From Larimichthys crocea (lineage: Eukaryota > Chordata > Actinopteri > Sciaenidae): a stretch of 64,000 nucleotides of DNA. The position numbers and the translations under genes were made by a program. The DNA is taken from positions 16,335,865 through 16,399,864 of the forward strand of contig NC_040022.1 of the NCBI RefSeq assembly GCF_000972845.2, written 5' to 3'. The notes beneath the pieces are model-generated. The model ran no database searches, was not told the origin of the DNA, and saw only the letters and a list, made by a program, of their open reading frames with translations. Positions within the stretch are counted from its first letter, which is position 1; each line of letters starts with the position of its first letter. Of the stretch, positions 47,329-58,100 are shown piece after piece.

Positions 47329-50300
47329 ATGCGGCTGTTGAGACCGGCAGTGTTATTGGGTTTAGTGGGGAGCAGAGGTGTACGGAGAAGTATGGTGAGT
47401 ATACTGACTATTATTATACTCGTGTGTTTCTTTATGTGTTCCGCGGCGACAAATGATTATGTATCCAGTGCTGCTGACATGCTGAGCAGCAGTAAGGTCA
47501 CAGTCAGCGTTTCTATTTTTTTTTTTTTCCAAATGCGGTGTCACAGACAAATGGGTCCGGCGTTGAAGTAGCCACTAATGCTAGCTCTGTGTACGAGCTT
47601 GGTGTAATGATAACGTTTGGACATGAGCTAAAGTATGAACTTTAAATACATGTTTACGGTTTACACTTTGGGCTAGACGCAGTTAAACTCAGCTGTCTGT
47701 GTTCTCTGTTTATAAAAACGAGACGTGCGTACTTAAGCTCGCTGTGCTATCATCAGCGCTGACGTGATAGGAAGATTAAATCAGTGTTAAGTCGCTACAA
47801 TGATGCAATTAAACCAGGTGATTTGAATTAAAATCAAACGAGGACACGGTTTGTGTGTCGTTCATTTTATCCCTTCGTTTTTACGTCGTGCGGCAATATC
47901 AAACGTTGTCAGATCATTTTATGTTTTTTTGTTTCCTACTCATGAGTAGACATGCGTACAGGAGACTGTCTGACCTGTTCTCTGTGTAAATGCATTATGC
48001 GTAAATGAGTGTAAAAACAAATAGGCCCGAGTGGTCTAATGATTAGTAAGTGGTAAAATGTTACCAGCCACTCAGTAGATTGTTTTTTAGCAGCCTATTG
48101 CAGATTTTACTAGCATTTAAGATAAGATAAGATAATAAATCCACTATGCCCTTTGGCTGGTGAGTATTAAGATCAGTGCTTAACTTCCTTGCCTTTAATT
48201 GAGCTCACTTTTGCACTTTGGTTTGCTCTCATGGACTTTGACTCCTCTTAAGGCTACACCTTACTCAATCACAAACTCACACACTTTATGCAATTTCCTT
48301 TCTTCACCCTTATGCAGTGTGCTCAAGTCGGAGACTGGCAGAGCGCCAAGTCAATATACGAATTCTCTGCCAAGGACATTGATGGCAATGAGGTGTCCCT
48401 TGAGAAATACAGGTGAGACACATACATATTGTTTGTTGTTTCATGTTGACATTGTTTTCATGTACAGACTTCACAAACAGTAATTTGCATAGATGTTTTC
48501 TCAGTTTAACAACTTGTTTGTTTCTCGGTTGTTGTTGGGGGTTTTTTTGCCAGAGGGGACGTGTGCGTCATTGTAAATGTAGCCTCCAAATGAGGAAAGA
48601 CCAAGGTAAACTACACTCAGCTAGCGGGAATGCACGCCTCCTATGCTGAGAAAGGTTTACGCATCCTGGGCTTCCCCTGCAACCAGTTTGGAGGACAGGT
48701 AACAAGAATATACACAGTGTTTGTCAGTGTTGCCATTAATACAACACATACCCCTTGAACTATTGGCTGTTTATTAAATCTTTTCCCCAACTCACTTCAT
48801 TTTGAATGTTGTGATCTGGAACACTGGATTCTTGCATATTTAAGATCATTATTAAATATATTTATTTATACTATGTAAAGATTTTGTATCTCATTGGAAA
48901 AACTCATTTCTGTTTTTCTAACTTGGATTTTTCTTGCTTGTATGATCTAGGAGCCAGGGCCTGATGCAGAAATTAAAGAGTTTGCCAAAGGCCACAACGC
49001 CGAGTTTGACCTCTTCAGTAAGATCGATGTGAATGGAGACAACGCTCACCCTTTGTGGAAGTGGATGAAGGCACAGCCTAAAGGGAAAGGAACCCTGGGG
49101 AAGTGAGTTATTTGCCTATTTTCCTGTTTACTCAACAAAAAGAGTCATGACATTGTGTACACAACAGACAGTAGTGGGACAGCGTTGATTAAAATGAATG
49201 CTTAGATGCTGTGCGCTATGTCACGAACAAGGTTTCTTTTCAGTGCGTCATTGTTAGTCACCGCATTAAGTGTTGGGTCTCTTGTTTAAGAAACATGCTT
49301 CCTCACTGTAACAGTCATGTGTGAGAAGTGTGGGCTGTGTATTTATATTCATGTCACCCTGCAAGAGAGGCTGCATATTTAATAAAGGGGAAAAAGAAAC
49401 TTGGTTTTATTCACACTTTCCTATGATTCTTGTTCTATTTTACTCACCAATTGAATCTCGAATGTGATGATTTTAACAGTTCTAATATTCAAATCTTAGC
49501 CATAACTGATGGGAATGGTGAGTGAAACTACAAGAATTGGACGCATACATAAACATACGTAAACCCTGGACTTGGCACATTATGTCATTTTCTATTACTT
49601 CATCACACTACTTACTTCTTTGTCTGTCATTTGGTTTGTGTGTCACTAAAATGTTTCACAGTTGTGTTGACGAGGTAATTATCATCTCTACCTCAGCTGG
49701 GCAGGTGTTTTGGTGAAAATATGAATGTTCATATAGTAAGCATACAAATGGAAAGCAGAGAAGAAGAGTGCTGCAGGAGTGTGTTGTTACTGAAAAGTGG
49801 TCTCTATTATAATGCCCCAATTTGAATGAAGCCTGAAACCACAGTCTCTGTAGTTATCCCTGCAGGTTGTATTGTAATACGTTTTATTTTTCCTCTCTTT
49901 ACAGTAACATCAAATGGAACTTCACAAAGGTAATTTGATAATATAGTTGGCATTCTCTTATTAAAAAGCATCTTGAGTAAAATTTAGTTAAATTTTTGTG
50001 TCTCAACCTAATGAAAAATTACATGTTGTTCTAATATTGTGGTGTCTTATTTCTCAACAGTTTCTAATTAATAGAGAGGGACTAGTGGTGAAGCGATATG
50101 GCCCAACAGATGATCCCAGCGTAAGTCTCACTCCCTGTGCATTTAATAATATTTCTGTTCATGCTGTGAAATGCAGCATTTTGCATAAGATGATGGTGTA
50201 TATGATGGTTTCCTTCTGTTTATATTTACTTAAAATGTATTCATCTCAACCTGTGAGAGTTTAAGTAAACATCTCTAAAATCTGTGCTTATTCCTCTTTG

Positions 50301-50336
50301 CAGGTTGTGGAGAAGGACCTACCTACGTACCTGTAA
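47329..50336 (+). CDS. gpx4: Glutathione peroxidase 4 (phospholipid hydroperoxidase), selenoprotein
   Basis: Seven exons: 47329-47394, 48318-48412, 48554-48698, 48951-49102, 49905-49929, 50061-50120, 50304-50336. All introns are GT-AG and the frame is continuous apart from one UGA. The product is 191 residues (human 197). It reduces phospholipid hydroperoxides with glutathione and protects membranes from ferroptosis. The in-frame TGA at 48591-48593 is selenocysteine 67 in NVASKUGKT. Gln102 (end of exon 3, FGGQ), Trp157 and Asn158 (IKWNFTK) complete the catalytic tetrad. Exon 1 encodes an Arg-rich 21-residue leader ([11 protein letters not shown]...RGVRRS), likely mitochondrial. Its last codon is a second ATG (MCAQVGDW), the expected start of the cytosolic form. 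Exon 5 is only 25 bases. Whether this is the gpx4a or gpx4b fish paralogue is not determined. Confidence 0.97.
48591..48593 (+). other. Selenocysteine UGA codon
   Basis: In-frame TGA in gpx4 exon 3 between Lys66 and Gly68. It aligns with the catalytic selenocysteine of GPX4. Reading through it restores the conserved frame to the TAA at 50334, and a SECIS lies in the 3'UTR, so it is recoding rather than a nonsense mutation. Confidence 0.96.
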
Positions 50337-50940
50337 TACATCTGTCCCATATGTGTTTGTTTGAGTCCTGACCTCTTACATGGACTTCAGGGCATTGGTG
50401 TGAGTGTGTCTGGACCAGTGACGGCCTGTCTGTAAACCCAGCATTGGGGAGGGCAGGCCTGATGATCCATAGCGTGCAAACTAATCTCCAGAACTCACCC
50501 ACACCAAACCCATAAGACCATGTGAGAGGTACCAATGTGGAGGCACTTGACATCTTACTTTAAACTCAAAGCAGCCATTCCTTTATCACATACAAACCCA
50601 ATTGAATCCTTTATTAGTGTTAACTGAATCATTTATGAGTGTTAACTGACAAGTTAGAGCATGTGTCAATGTCATTTTTACTAAAGACATAAGATGCCAT
50701 AAACATCAGAGTTCTGAAAATCTACTGATTATACTATTTTGTTAGTAACTTACCTTGTTGAAGAGCCTGTTATTGTGTCTGAAACTCATGTCTTGTGTGA
50801 TGAAATGAAGAAATAACTGCTGTCCTGGACGTCCATTTGTCAATTTACCTGGAGTATTAAAATCTAATTTAATTGATAGATTTGTTGGCTCTGTTAATGG
50901 ATACAATAATCTGTTTCATTTCATTTTTGAATTAAACTTT
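50337..50940 (+). other. gpx4 3'UTR
   Basis: Runs from the TAA to candidate ATTAAA signals at 50856-50861 and 50931-50936. It carries the SECIS element near its start. The exact cleavage site is not determined. Confidence 0.6.
50410..50472 (+). promoter_or_regulatory. SECIS element of gpx4
   Basis: The hairpin has the quartet strand GUGA at 50418-50421, helix GGCCUG (50423-50428) pairing exactly with CAGGCC (50454-50459), an apical AAA (50434-50436) before CCC, and the opposing UGAU at 50460-50463. It sits about 80 bases after the stop. The arrangement closely parallels the human GPX4 SECIS, except that the first quartet base is G rather than A. It recruits SBP2/eEFSec to recode UGA. Confidence 0.88.
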
Positions 50941-50944
50941 TTTT

Positions 50945-51845
50945 GTTTGAATTGGTTATAAAATATGTAAACAAAGTTTTACATTACAAAATGTAAACTA
51001 CAGTATAATTAGTGTTTGTAAGTTATTGGTAAGATACAGTTGTTACCTTCCTTATAATTTATATATTTATCACGCTACCTCTCAGTGTGTCAAAATAATG
51101 TGATACTAGTGTGATAAGTTAATTTAGTTTTCCTTCCATTTTTTTCCTGGCTATCATGTTTTGTGTAGCAGTAGGATAAAGTAATTTATAACTTAAATCC
51201 ACGTGGTAACGCTTTATTTTACACATCTTATTTTCCCGTTAAGTTGATACACAAATTATTAAATACTATTAATTTTAATGATCATTACACACTACAGCTG
51301 AACACAAAAACACATTTGTTTACAAGAATGATTCAACATATATAAATACATGAATAAGTTATTTACTTTGGTTTTTGTTAACTGTATCAATTCTCTTAAA
51401 GAAGAAGAATTTCCCATTTACTACATCGTTATTTCAAGGAAATTTACTGAGAAATTGATCTTAAAGAAACTTAAAGTATGCATGACTTAGTAATAATTGG
51501 GCCCAAGTACTGATAAGTCATCATTTCCATTCATCTCTTAACTTGGAAGCGAGTGTAAGACAGTACAATGAAAATAACAATTGTGGCCTGTTACCTGGCT
51601 TGCTTGGTGTAGTTAAGTAACTGAAAAGGGTAAAAACAGTGGAGTAGTGAGCAGCAGCATTAATGCTGTGGCTGACACGTGTGTAAATTGAGAAGAGGTT
51701 ACATAAAGTATCATAAAACCTTTAATATACCGTGCATATATATGTATATTTCATCGTGACTTTGTTCGGCTATTTCCTTTCTCGGTTTTCATGCAGAACT
51801 TATATTAAATATAACATTAAAAGTCCAAAAATGGCCTCTCCCATC
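50945..51845. other. Spacer between gpx4 and pip5k1c
   Basis: AT-rich DNA between the gpx4 3'UTR and the pip5k1c promoter region. No gene recognised. Confidence 0.6.
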
Positions 51846-51849
51846 CCGG

Positions 51850-52163
51850 AGGTATCGTTTCACGGTGAGCTCAGTAACATGATGCTGTAGCGGCACGCAG
51901 CCTTTGCTCGCACATGATGACGCACAGTAGCGGCAGAGATGATCTGCACCGCTGGCTCTGTGCGCGTCGCCGCGTTTTGCGTATTTACAGCGACAGATAT
52001 ACATTAAAAATCGAGTCATGTAGTCTGTAATTGCAGTAGCGAATATCGAAGAAGGTGAAATGACAGCATTTCTAGATTTCTGTTTGGAAGTGCACAGCGG
52101 CTCATCTTGTTCTCGTTGAGGAAGGACACGGCTGCGCGTCGTCGTCAGGAAACTGTCCGGGAG
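51850..52163 (+). promoter_or_regulatory. pip5k1c promoter and 5'UTR (CpG-rich)
   Basis: CpG frequency rises sharply from about 51850 to the first coding exon (GTGCGCGTCGCCGCGTTTTG at about 51960). It contains GATGACGCAC (CRE/AP-1-like) at about 51916. No TATA box was seen. An upstream ORF of 19 codons lies at 52060-52119. The transcription start is not determined. Confidence 0.5.
52060..52119 (+). other. Upstream ORF (19 codons) before pip5k1c
   Basis: ATG at 52060 (context GTGAAATGA, purine at -3) to TGA at 52117-52119, ending 44 bases before the pip5k1c ATG. If inside the transcript it could reduce initiation at the main start. The peptide is not recognised. Confidence 0.35.
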
Positions 52164-55100
52164 ATGGACGGGAGGACTGCGGAAACCGGGAATGACTGTA
52201 GGGCGAGCGAGGAAGCTGGCGCCGGCTTCTGCCTCCAGCTTGACCTGGGAGACACCGGTATGTCTTATATCAGCTAGTGACATATTGTCCCATCATTTTG
52301 GGTTTATTCAAACCTGCAGGTACACTGGGGATAGAAGTTGGACATAAGAGGACAGCATCCTACCATTAAATCATATGTAAATGTGACTAGGGACATTGAT
52401 ATGATATAAGGAGAAAAATATACACACAGTATTTTTGCAGCTAAAGCAGATACAGGGGGAAAAAAAGGTAGTTAGTGGAGCCTTAGCTGTGGAAATGAAT
52501 AATAAATTGCTTGGTTGAATAACAGTGTCAAGATTCAAGTCACTGCTGCTCTGGTGTAAATGGCTCATGGTGTCAGTGGCTCACTGCAGGCTGGCACCAA
52601 CACCAGGTGCACATTAGGGATGTGTACACACCGTGCAACTAGACCTGATGAAGATGTGCTGCTGTGCAATGAATGCTACCTTAATGAGTGTATTTGTAGG
52701 CACACACAGAATAATCACAAATATGCTCCTTTCCTCTCCTCGACCTCTATCTGTTTTCATAATTCTTCCCATCTATCTCTCTTTCTCTTCCTGGCTAAAT
52801 CTGAAGAGTGCGTTACATAATCTGATATGGAATTATAACATAAACCACACACTAATCCCCCGGGAGTATCAATTCCCAGCATCGATGTTTATGTCCTGGC
52901 AACAAATGCGACAGTTTTATGATATTTATGTGCAAATGCGAAAGTAGGAAGCACATGTAGTCCTAATCAGTTTAGCAGGTCCAACAAGTTGTTTTCACAT
53001 GTGCACACATTTATGTTGGATGTTTGTGCACGAATGATTATTATTAAATCTAGAAAAAAACTAGATTATGTGCAGAGATCCTCGGAGCACAAAATCTATT
53101 CCTGTGTTTAGTGTCACATTAATGTCACAGCAACAGGCCTCCACTTTCTCAGCAAACGGAGAGATCTAATCCTCTTTACTAAACACAAACACACACACAC
53201 AGAGGCCTTAAGGCATACTTCTCTCATCACTGACGCAAAATGTTTTATTACAAGAATATCTAAGCTTTCATTAAATGTAAATTCCCTTAGTGTTTTAACA
53301 TTCAAAACAAACCTTCTAACAAGAAGACTGCCTCTCACATATTAATACTATAATGACTTTGTCCCGTTTGTTGCTTGCAGCTCAGTGGCACATTATTCGA
53401 GCCTGACCTTAATCCCACAGAGACTCTTTGTGTGTGCGGATACTCCTTCTCATTGTTCTGCCTGACAGGCTTTGATGCAGTGTTACTTTGCACGTTACAG
53501 GTGTGGCGTGCCGTATGTGGCCTGTCACTGCACAAAAGGGCCCAAAAGAAACACTCAATGAAAGAATGAGGACTTTGTTATTATTGTTTATGTAATTGCA
53601 TGTTCATTTTTAAGTTATTATTATTTCACAATTCATTCAACTTGATTCAACTTGTCTACCTCTTTTCTCAACATTGTTTTTAATGCACCAAAAACATCAG
53701 CTTCAGCATTTTCCCTTTCACCTTTTGATTTTACTGCACCACTTTGGTTCAGACTGAAATATCATTATATTTAGTACAGGCATTCAAGGTGTCCCCTGAC
53801 TTTTCCTCTAGCGCTACCACAAGGTTCACATTTCCGGTTTTGTGTGGAATAACATGTATTGGATGGATCACAGTCAAATACAGGCATTCATGTCCCTCTA
53901 ATGATGAATTGTAACAACTTTAGTAATTCTTTGACTTTCATGTAGTGCCATCATGGGGTCAAAATATATTTAGTATTTGTCTAATACTTTGCATTTCCCA
54001 TTAACCTCAGTTGTAGTTTGTTTTTAGTGATAAGTAACACATGTTAGTATGCTACAGTAACAATCAAAACCAAGATTGTTAACAAGAAATGTACCTGTAG
54101 GCCTTCATGTCATTGTGAGCATTTAGGTTAGGGTACTACAACTACCAGTTGTTATGTGGAAGGCTCTGGCTCAGGTTATCTTCTCAATGTTGGCAGACTA
54201 CCATATGGAGAAGATCTAAAAAAGGAAGCATCTAAATCCTGTTATTAATGTAGTGGCCATTGTAACAGTCGGAGTAGTGTTACACATGACCATGGCACCA
54301 GAGGACTAGGCTATACTACATATTGTATACTACCTATACAAGAACCCTGGACCCTGTGGATGAGGTGGCCGATAGGAGGAGGAGGAACAAACTGCTGGCC
54401 AATCCCTGTCATCCCATACACGGCATGTGGCCGAGCAGATTATTACAGCTGCGTATAGGAGATCTTTTCTGCTTGCAGTCTATTTTTTTTTTAAAACATG
54501 TTGCGTGTCAGTTTGATCTTTAAGAACTGTATGTTTATTGCATTTTGTTTGCATCCACTGACCAATGAGAAGTCATTGGTGTTATGTTGTAGATCAGCTG
54601 TTATTGTCCTGCCTTAGTGAGGGGAAACTCTGCCACTGTGTAGGCTGTACTTAAACATGGCTTAAAGATTCATTATCTGTGCCGTCAGATGAACTTCCTT
54701 AATCTTTACCCTCACATGACCTGAAATTTAGCATTGCGATGTAAACCAAGCAGCTTGTAGTATGAACACATATGTCCCATTCACTTCATCTCTTTCTACT
54801 CTCTCCTCCTCTTTTATACACAAACACATCCGGACACAGACCAGTTGTGTCCTTAAAGTCAGAGGCAAAGATTCCTCCTAATCCCCATGTGTGATTGGTC
54901 GGTGATGCGATCTGCAGACCTCAGCCAATGGCAGCACTCAGATTAGGGAGGAAGTCAATCCAATAGAGTTTTTACGTTCTCGGTACAAATCTATTGATCC
55001 AGGAATAGAAAACACTGACTGCAGTCTGCAGTGGTCTGACTACTGGATGTGAGGTTTTCTGGATTATCAAACAATTGGTAACCTGTAGGCACTGAACTCC

Positions 55101-58100
55101 TGTTGGTGAGTTGACCACCAATTTATTTGGAACAAGCTTGATGATGTTAAATAAATATGAAGATTGCAGAATTAGCCTAAAATAATCTCACTACAAGGTC
55201 CATTAGTAACTGTTCTGGAACTTTCGGTCATATTATACAACCTTACTCAGCAGATTAAGTTTTTTGGCTGTTATCATGAAGGTGTACATGGTCTAATTTC
55301 CACTTTTCTGAGCACTGAGAGATATTTGGATTATCATACACATGACTTGCAAAAATAATTGTAAAACTTGTTTAAATAAATGTAAAGTAGAATCAGAATT
55401 AAAATGTATGCAGTGATGAAAACTTTAGTTGATTGTGATGTGTCATGTACTCCTGATGATTTATCCGGGTAACAATCATCAACCTCAGTGTTAGTCTGAT
55501 GCCACAGTCCTGCTAAATCATTAATTGCTAAATCATGCTAAATAATGTACCGATGTGGGCACCTCTCAACCTGTTTTCTCCTGGATCTTCTCTCTCTCTC
55601 TCTCTGTCCACAGATTCAGCCAAGAAGATTCAGATAACAGAGGTGAGAGGCCACTTCACACTATACACCTGTCTGTCTCACCTGTCTTTGTTGTGTTCTT
55701 CTTCTCTTTCCATTCTTTCATCTGTATTGGTTTGCAGCGCAGTTCAATTATAATATACAATATGTTCAGTTCCTATTTCACTGATTTGCATTTCCCTTTT
55801 CTTCTTTCCTTGTGACAGATGCCGTCCCCATTCGGAGTGGGCCTTGCTCATGAGAAAAAAATTGGTCACAGGAGGATTGATGCCTCTGGAGAAACAACGT
55901 ACAAGAAGGTAGGTTAAAATACTATTTGTAGGTTTACTTTTCACCAACTACTTTCCACCCGCGCCTTACTTTGTTGTTCCTTTCTCTGTTTTCCACCTCC
56001 AGACCACCTCCTCTGCCTTGCAAGGGGCCATCCAGCTGGGTATTGGATATACTGTTGGCAACCTCAGCTCCAAGCCCGAGAGAGATGTGCTGATGCAAGA
56101 CTTCTATGTGGTGGAAAGCGTCTTCTTCCCCAGGTGCGTTTGTATGAGTGGATGTGTTTTTATGTGCACCCATGTGTCACAAGTATCTTAACACAATGTT
56201 TTCTCTCTTTTAACGCTTCCTGTCGATCCCACCATGCGCTGTACAGTGAAGGCTCTAACCTCACTCCAGCCCACCACTACCCAGACTTTAGGTTTAAAAC
56301 CTACGCCCCTGTGGCCTTCCGCTACTTCCGTGAGCTGTTTGGAATCCGACCAGATGACTATCTGGTGAGATATTTATGTTCTCTCATGACTGGAGATGCA
56401 TTGACAGTATAAAATAGAATATTTACTGTTACATAAAGCATCAGCAGAGACACAAAAATATACACATCACATATAATTATTTGCTTCAGAGCACGCAGTG
56501 AACTGTTAGCACCTTACTCTTTAGTTGTTATATTACAGAACTGATAAACACCTGCCAATTAATAATTCATAATACTGAGGTTGTGCGTGTGGTTATTAAC
56601 ATTTTCCAACAGCTATTATCAACAGACGTAGAAGTAATTTCTGTTACAATTTTTTAGTCTATGACCACAAAATAACATTTTAATAATTTGTAATTAGTAT
56701 TATCATTATAACTGCAAAGAGCAAATTAATTTACATTAATTTATCTGGTCACTGATCTAAAAAAATAAATAAATCTGTGTTTAATTTTCTTGGGTTGTTA
56801 TGTGTGAAGTTCCCTCTGAAAGCATTTGACTGATGATCAGTGGAGTTATCAAAGAAAACATGTTCTCTGCCACAGCAGACCTCTGCTGCTCTGAGGATGA
56901 ATATTAAATACCCACACACATTAAAAACACAAACTGACTACACACGAACACACACACACACGCAAAAAATGTTACACATGCCCTCACATATTTTTCATGT
57001 GAGGCTGCACACATGTACATACACACAGACACACATGTGATGACATACAGTGTACTCAGTTGCATGTTTAAGCTCACATTCCACCTGTGCCACGGGGAGA
57101 TTAGCAGACTAAACTAAAGCTTTCTTTTTTAAACTCTGAGTAGTGGCGACAGGCAGACAGCAAGTAGTTTTGGTTTGTTTCTGCATGTGTTTGTGTTGGT
57201 AGTAGAGTACCAGTAAGTAAGTATGTGCTGATTAAATAACTTTTTAGACAAAGTAACTACTTTCTCAATTTCCCCATTCTAGCCAACTTCATTAGAACTG
57301 ATTTAATTATTTAAAAAATCTTCAAGGGGTATTTGCTGGAAAAGTTCTTAAAACTGAATTGTCTGTACAGTAGAAAGACACATATTTTTTTAATTGGTGC
57401 TATATGACCTGAGAAAAGAGCTGTAGTATTCCCTTTTGCTCAAAAGGTAGAAACCCTAAAATTTGTTGGGCTGCGGTTGATTTTGACTCACATGCAGGAA
57501 AAAAATGGAAGATGTCACAAAATTTCTCATGTTGCAGCTAAACAGTACACTAAAATATTTCTGAAAACATTTGAAGTGTGAAATAAGCAATACAGTAACA
57601 GAATATTGGTCTTCATATTTGATCAGCACTGCATCATTAGAGGGTTTAACTTGAGTTTGATGAGCTGGTGTTACACCATATCCCATCAGATTCTGCAACA
57701 ACCTGCCCTGATATTCTTACAGTAACTCTGGATATCTCACACACGATTTGTGTGTCTGTTAAGGCATGCATTTAAAAATGTGGGAAGACTATCTGTAGCT
57801 TGAGCAACAGCCCAGGAGAATGAGCAGGGAGCTCTGTGTGCATCATATTTATGTTTAATACAGTTCACCTCAGTTTAACACAACTCCTACTAATCAGCAC
57901 CAGTTGGTGAAAGTGACATTTCCTGTTAAGTAGTTAGCAACTTCACAGTAGTTGCTAATACAACATTAACGTGTAAATGTCATCCCACCCACCCATACCT
58001 TTCCGTTTTGTACCACACACTTAAAAACAAAGTTCTTTTTTTGCTGTTGATGAGCAACGCCATGTGAGTGGGTAGATACATTAGTCTTTTGAATCCAACG

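Larger units (their letters stand above)
52258..55613 (+). other. pip5k1c intron 1
   Basis: 3.36 kb, GTATGT to CCACAG. It contains the second copy of the dispersed percomorph-type repeat (53785-53995) and a cluster of three CCAAT boxes (54894-54964) followed by a possible splice donor at 55106. No coding exon was recognised. Confidence 0.7.

Noticed and set aside
48029..48070. tRNA-like phrase (GAGTGGTCTAATGATTAG)
   Set aside because: Only a D-arm-like resemblance; no cloverleaf or B box with proper spacing was found.
48591..48593. In-frame TGA in gpx4 as an inactivating mutation
   Set aside because: It is at the catalytic selenocysteine site, the frame continues intact, and a SECIS is present.
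51789..52283. 164-residue frame antisense to the pip5k1c promoter and first exon
   Set aside because: A CpG-rich promoter keeps antisense frames open; it overlaps the well-supported pip5k1c exon 1 and shows no known domain.
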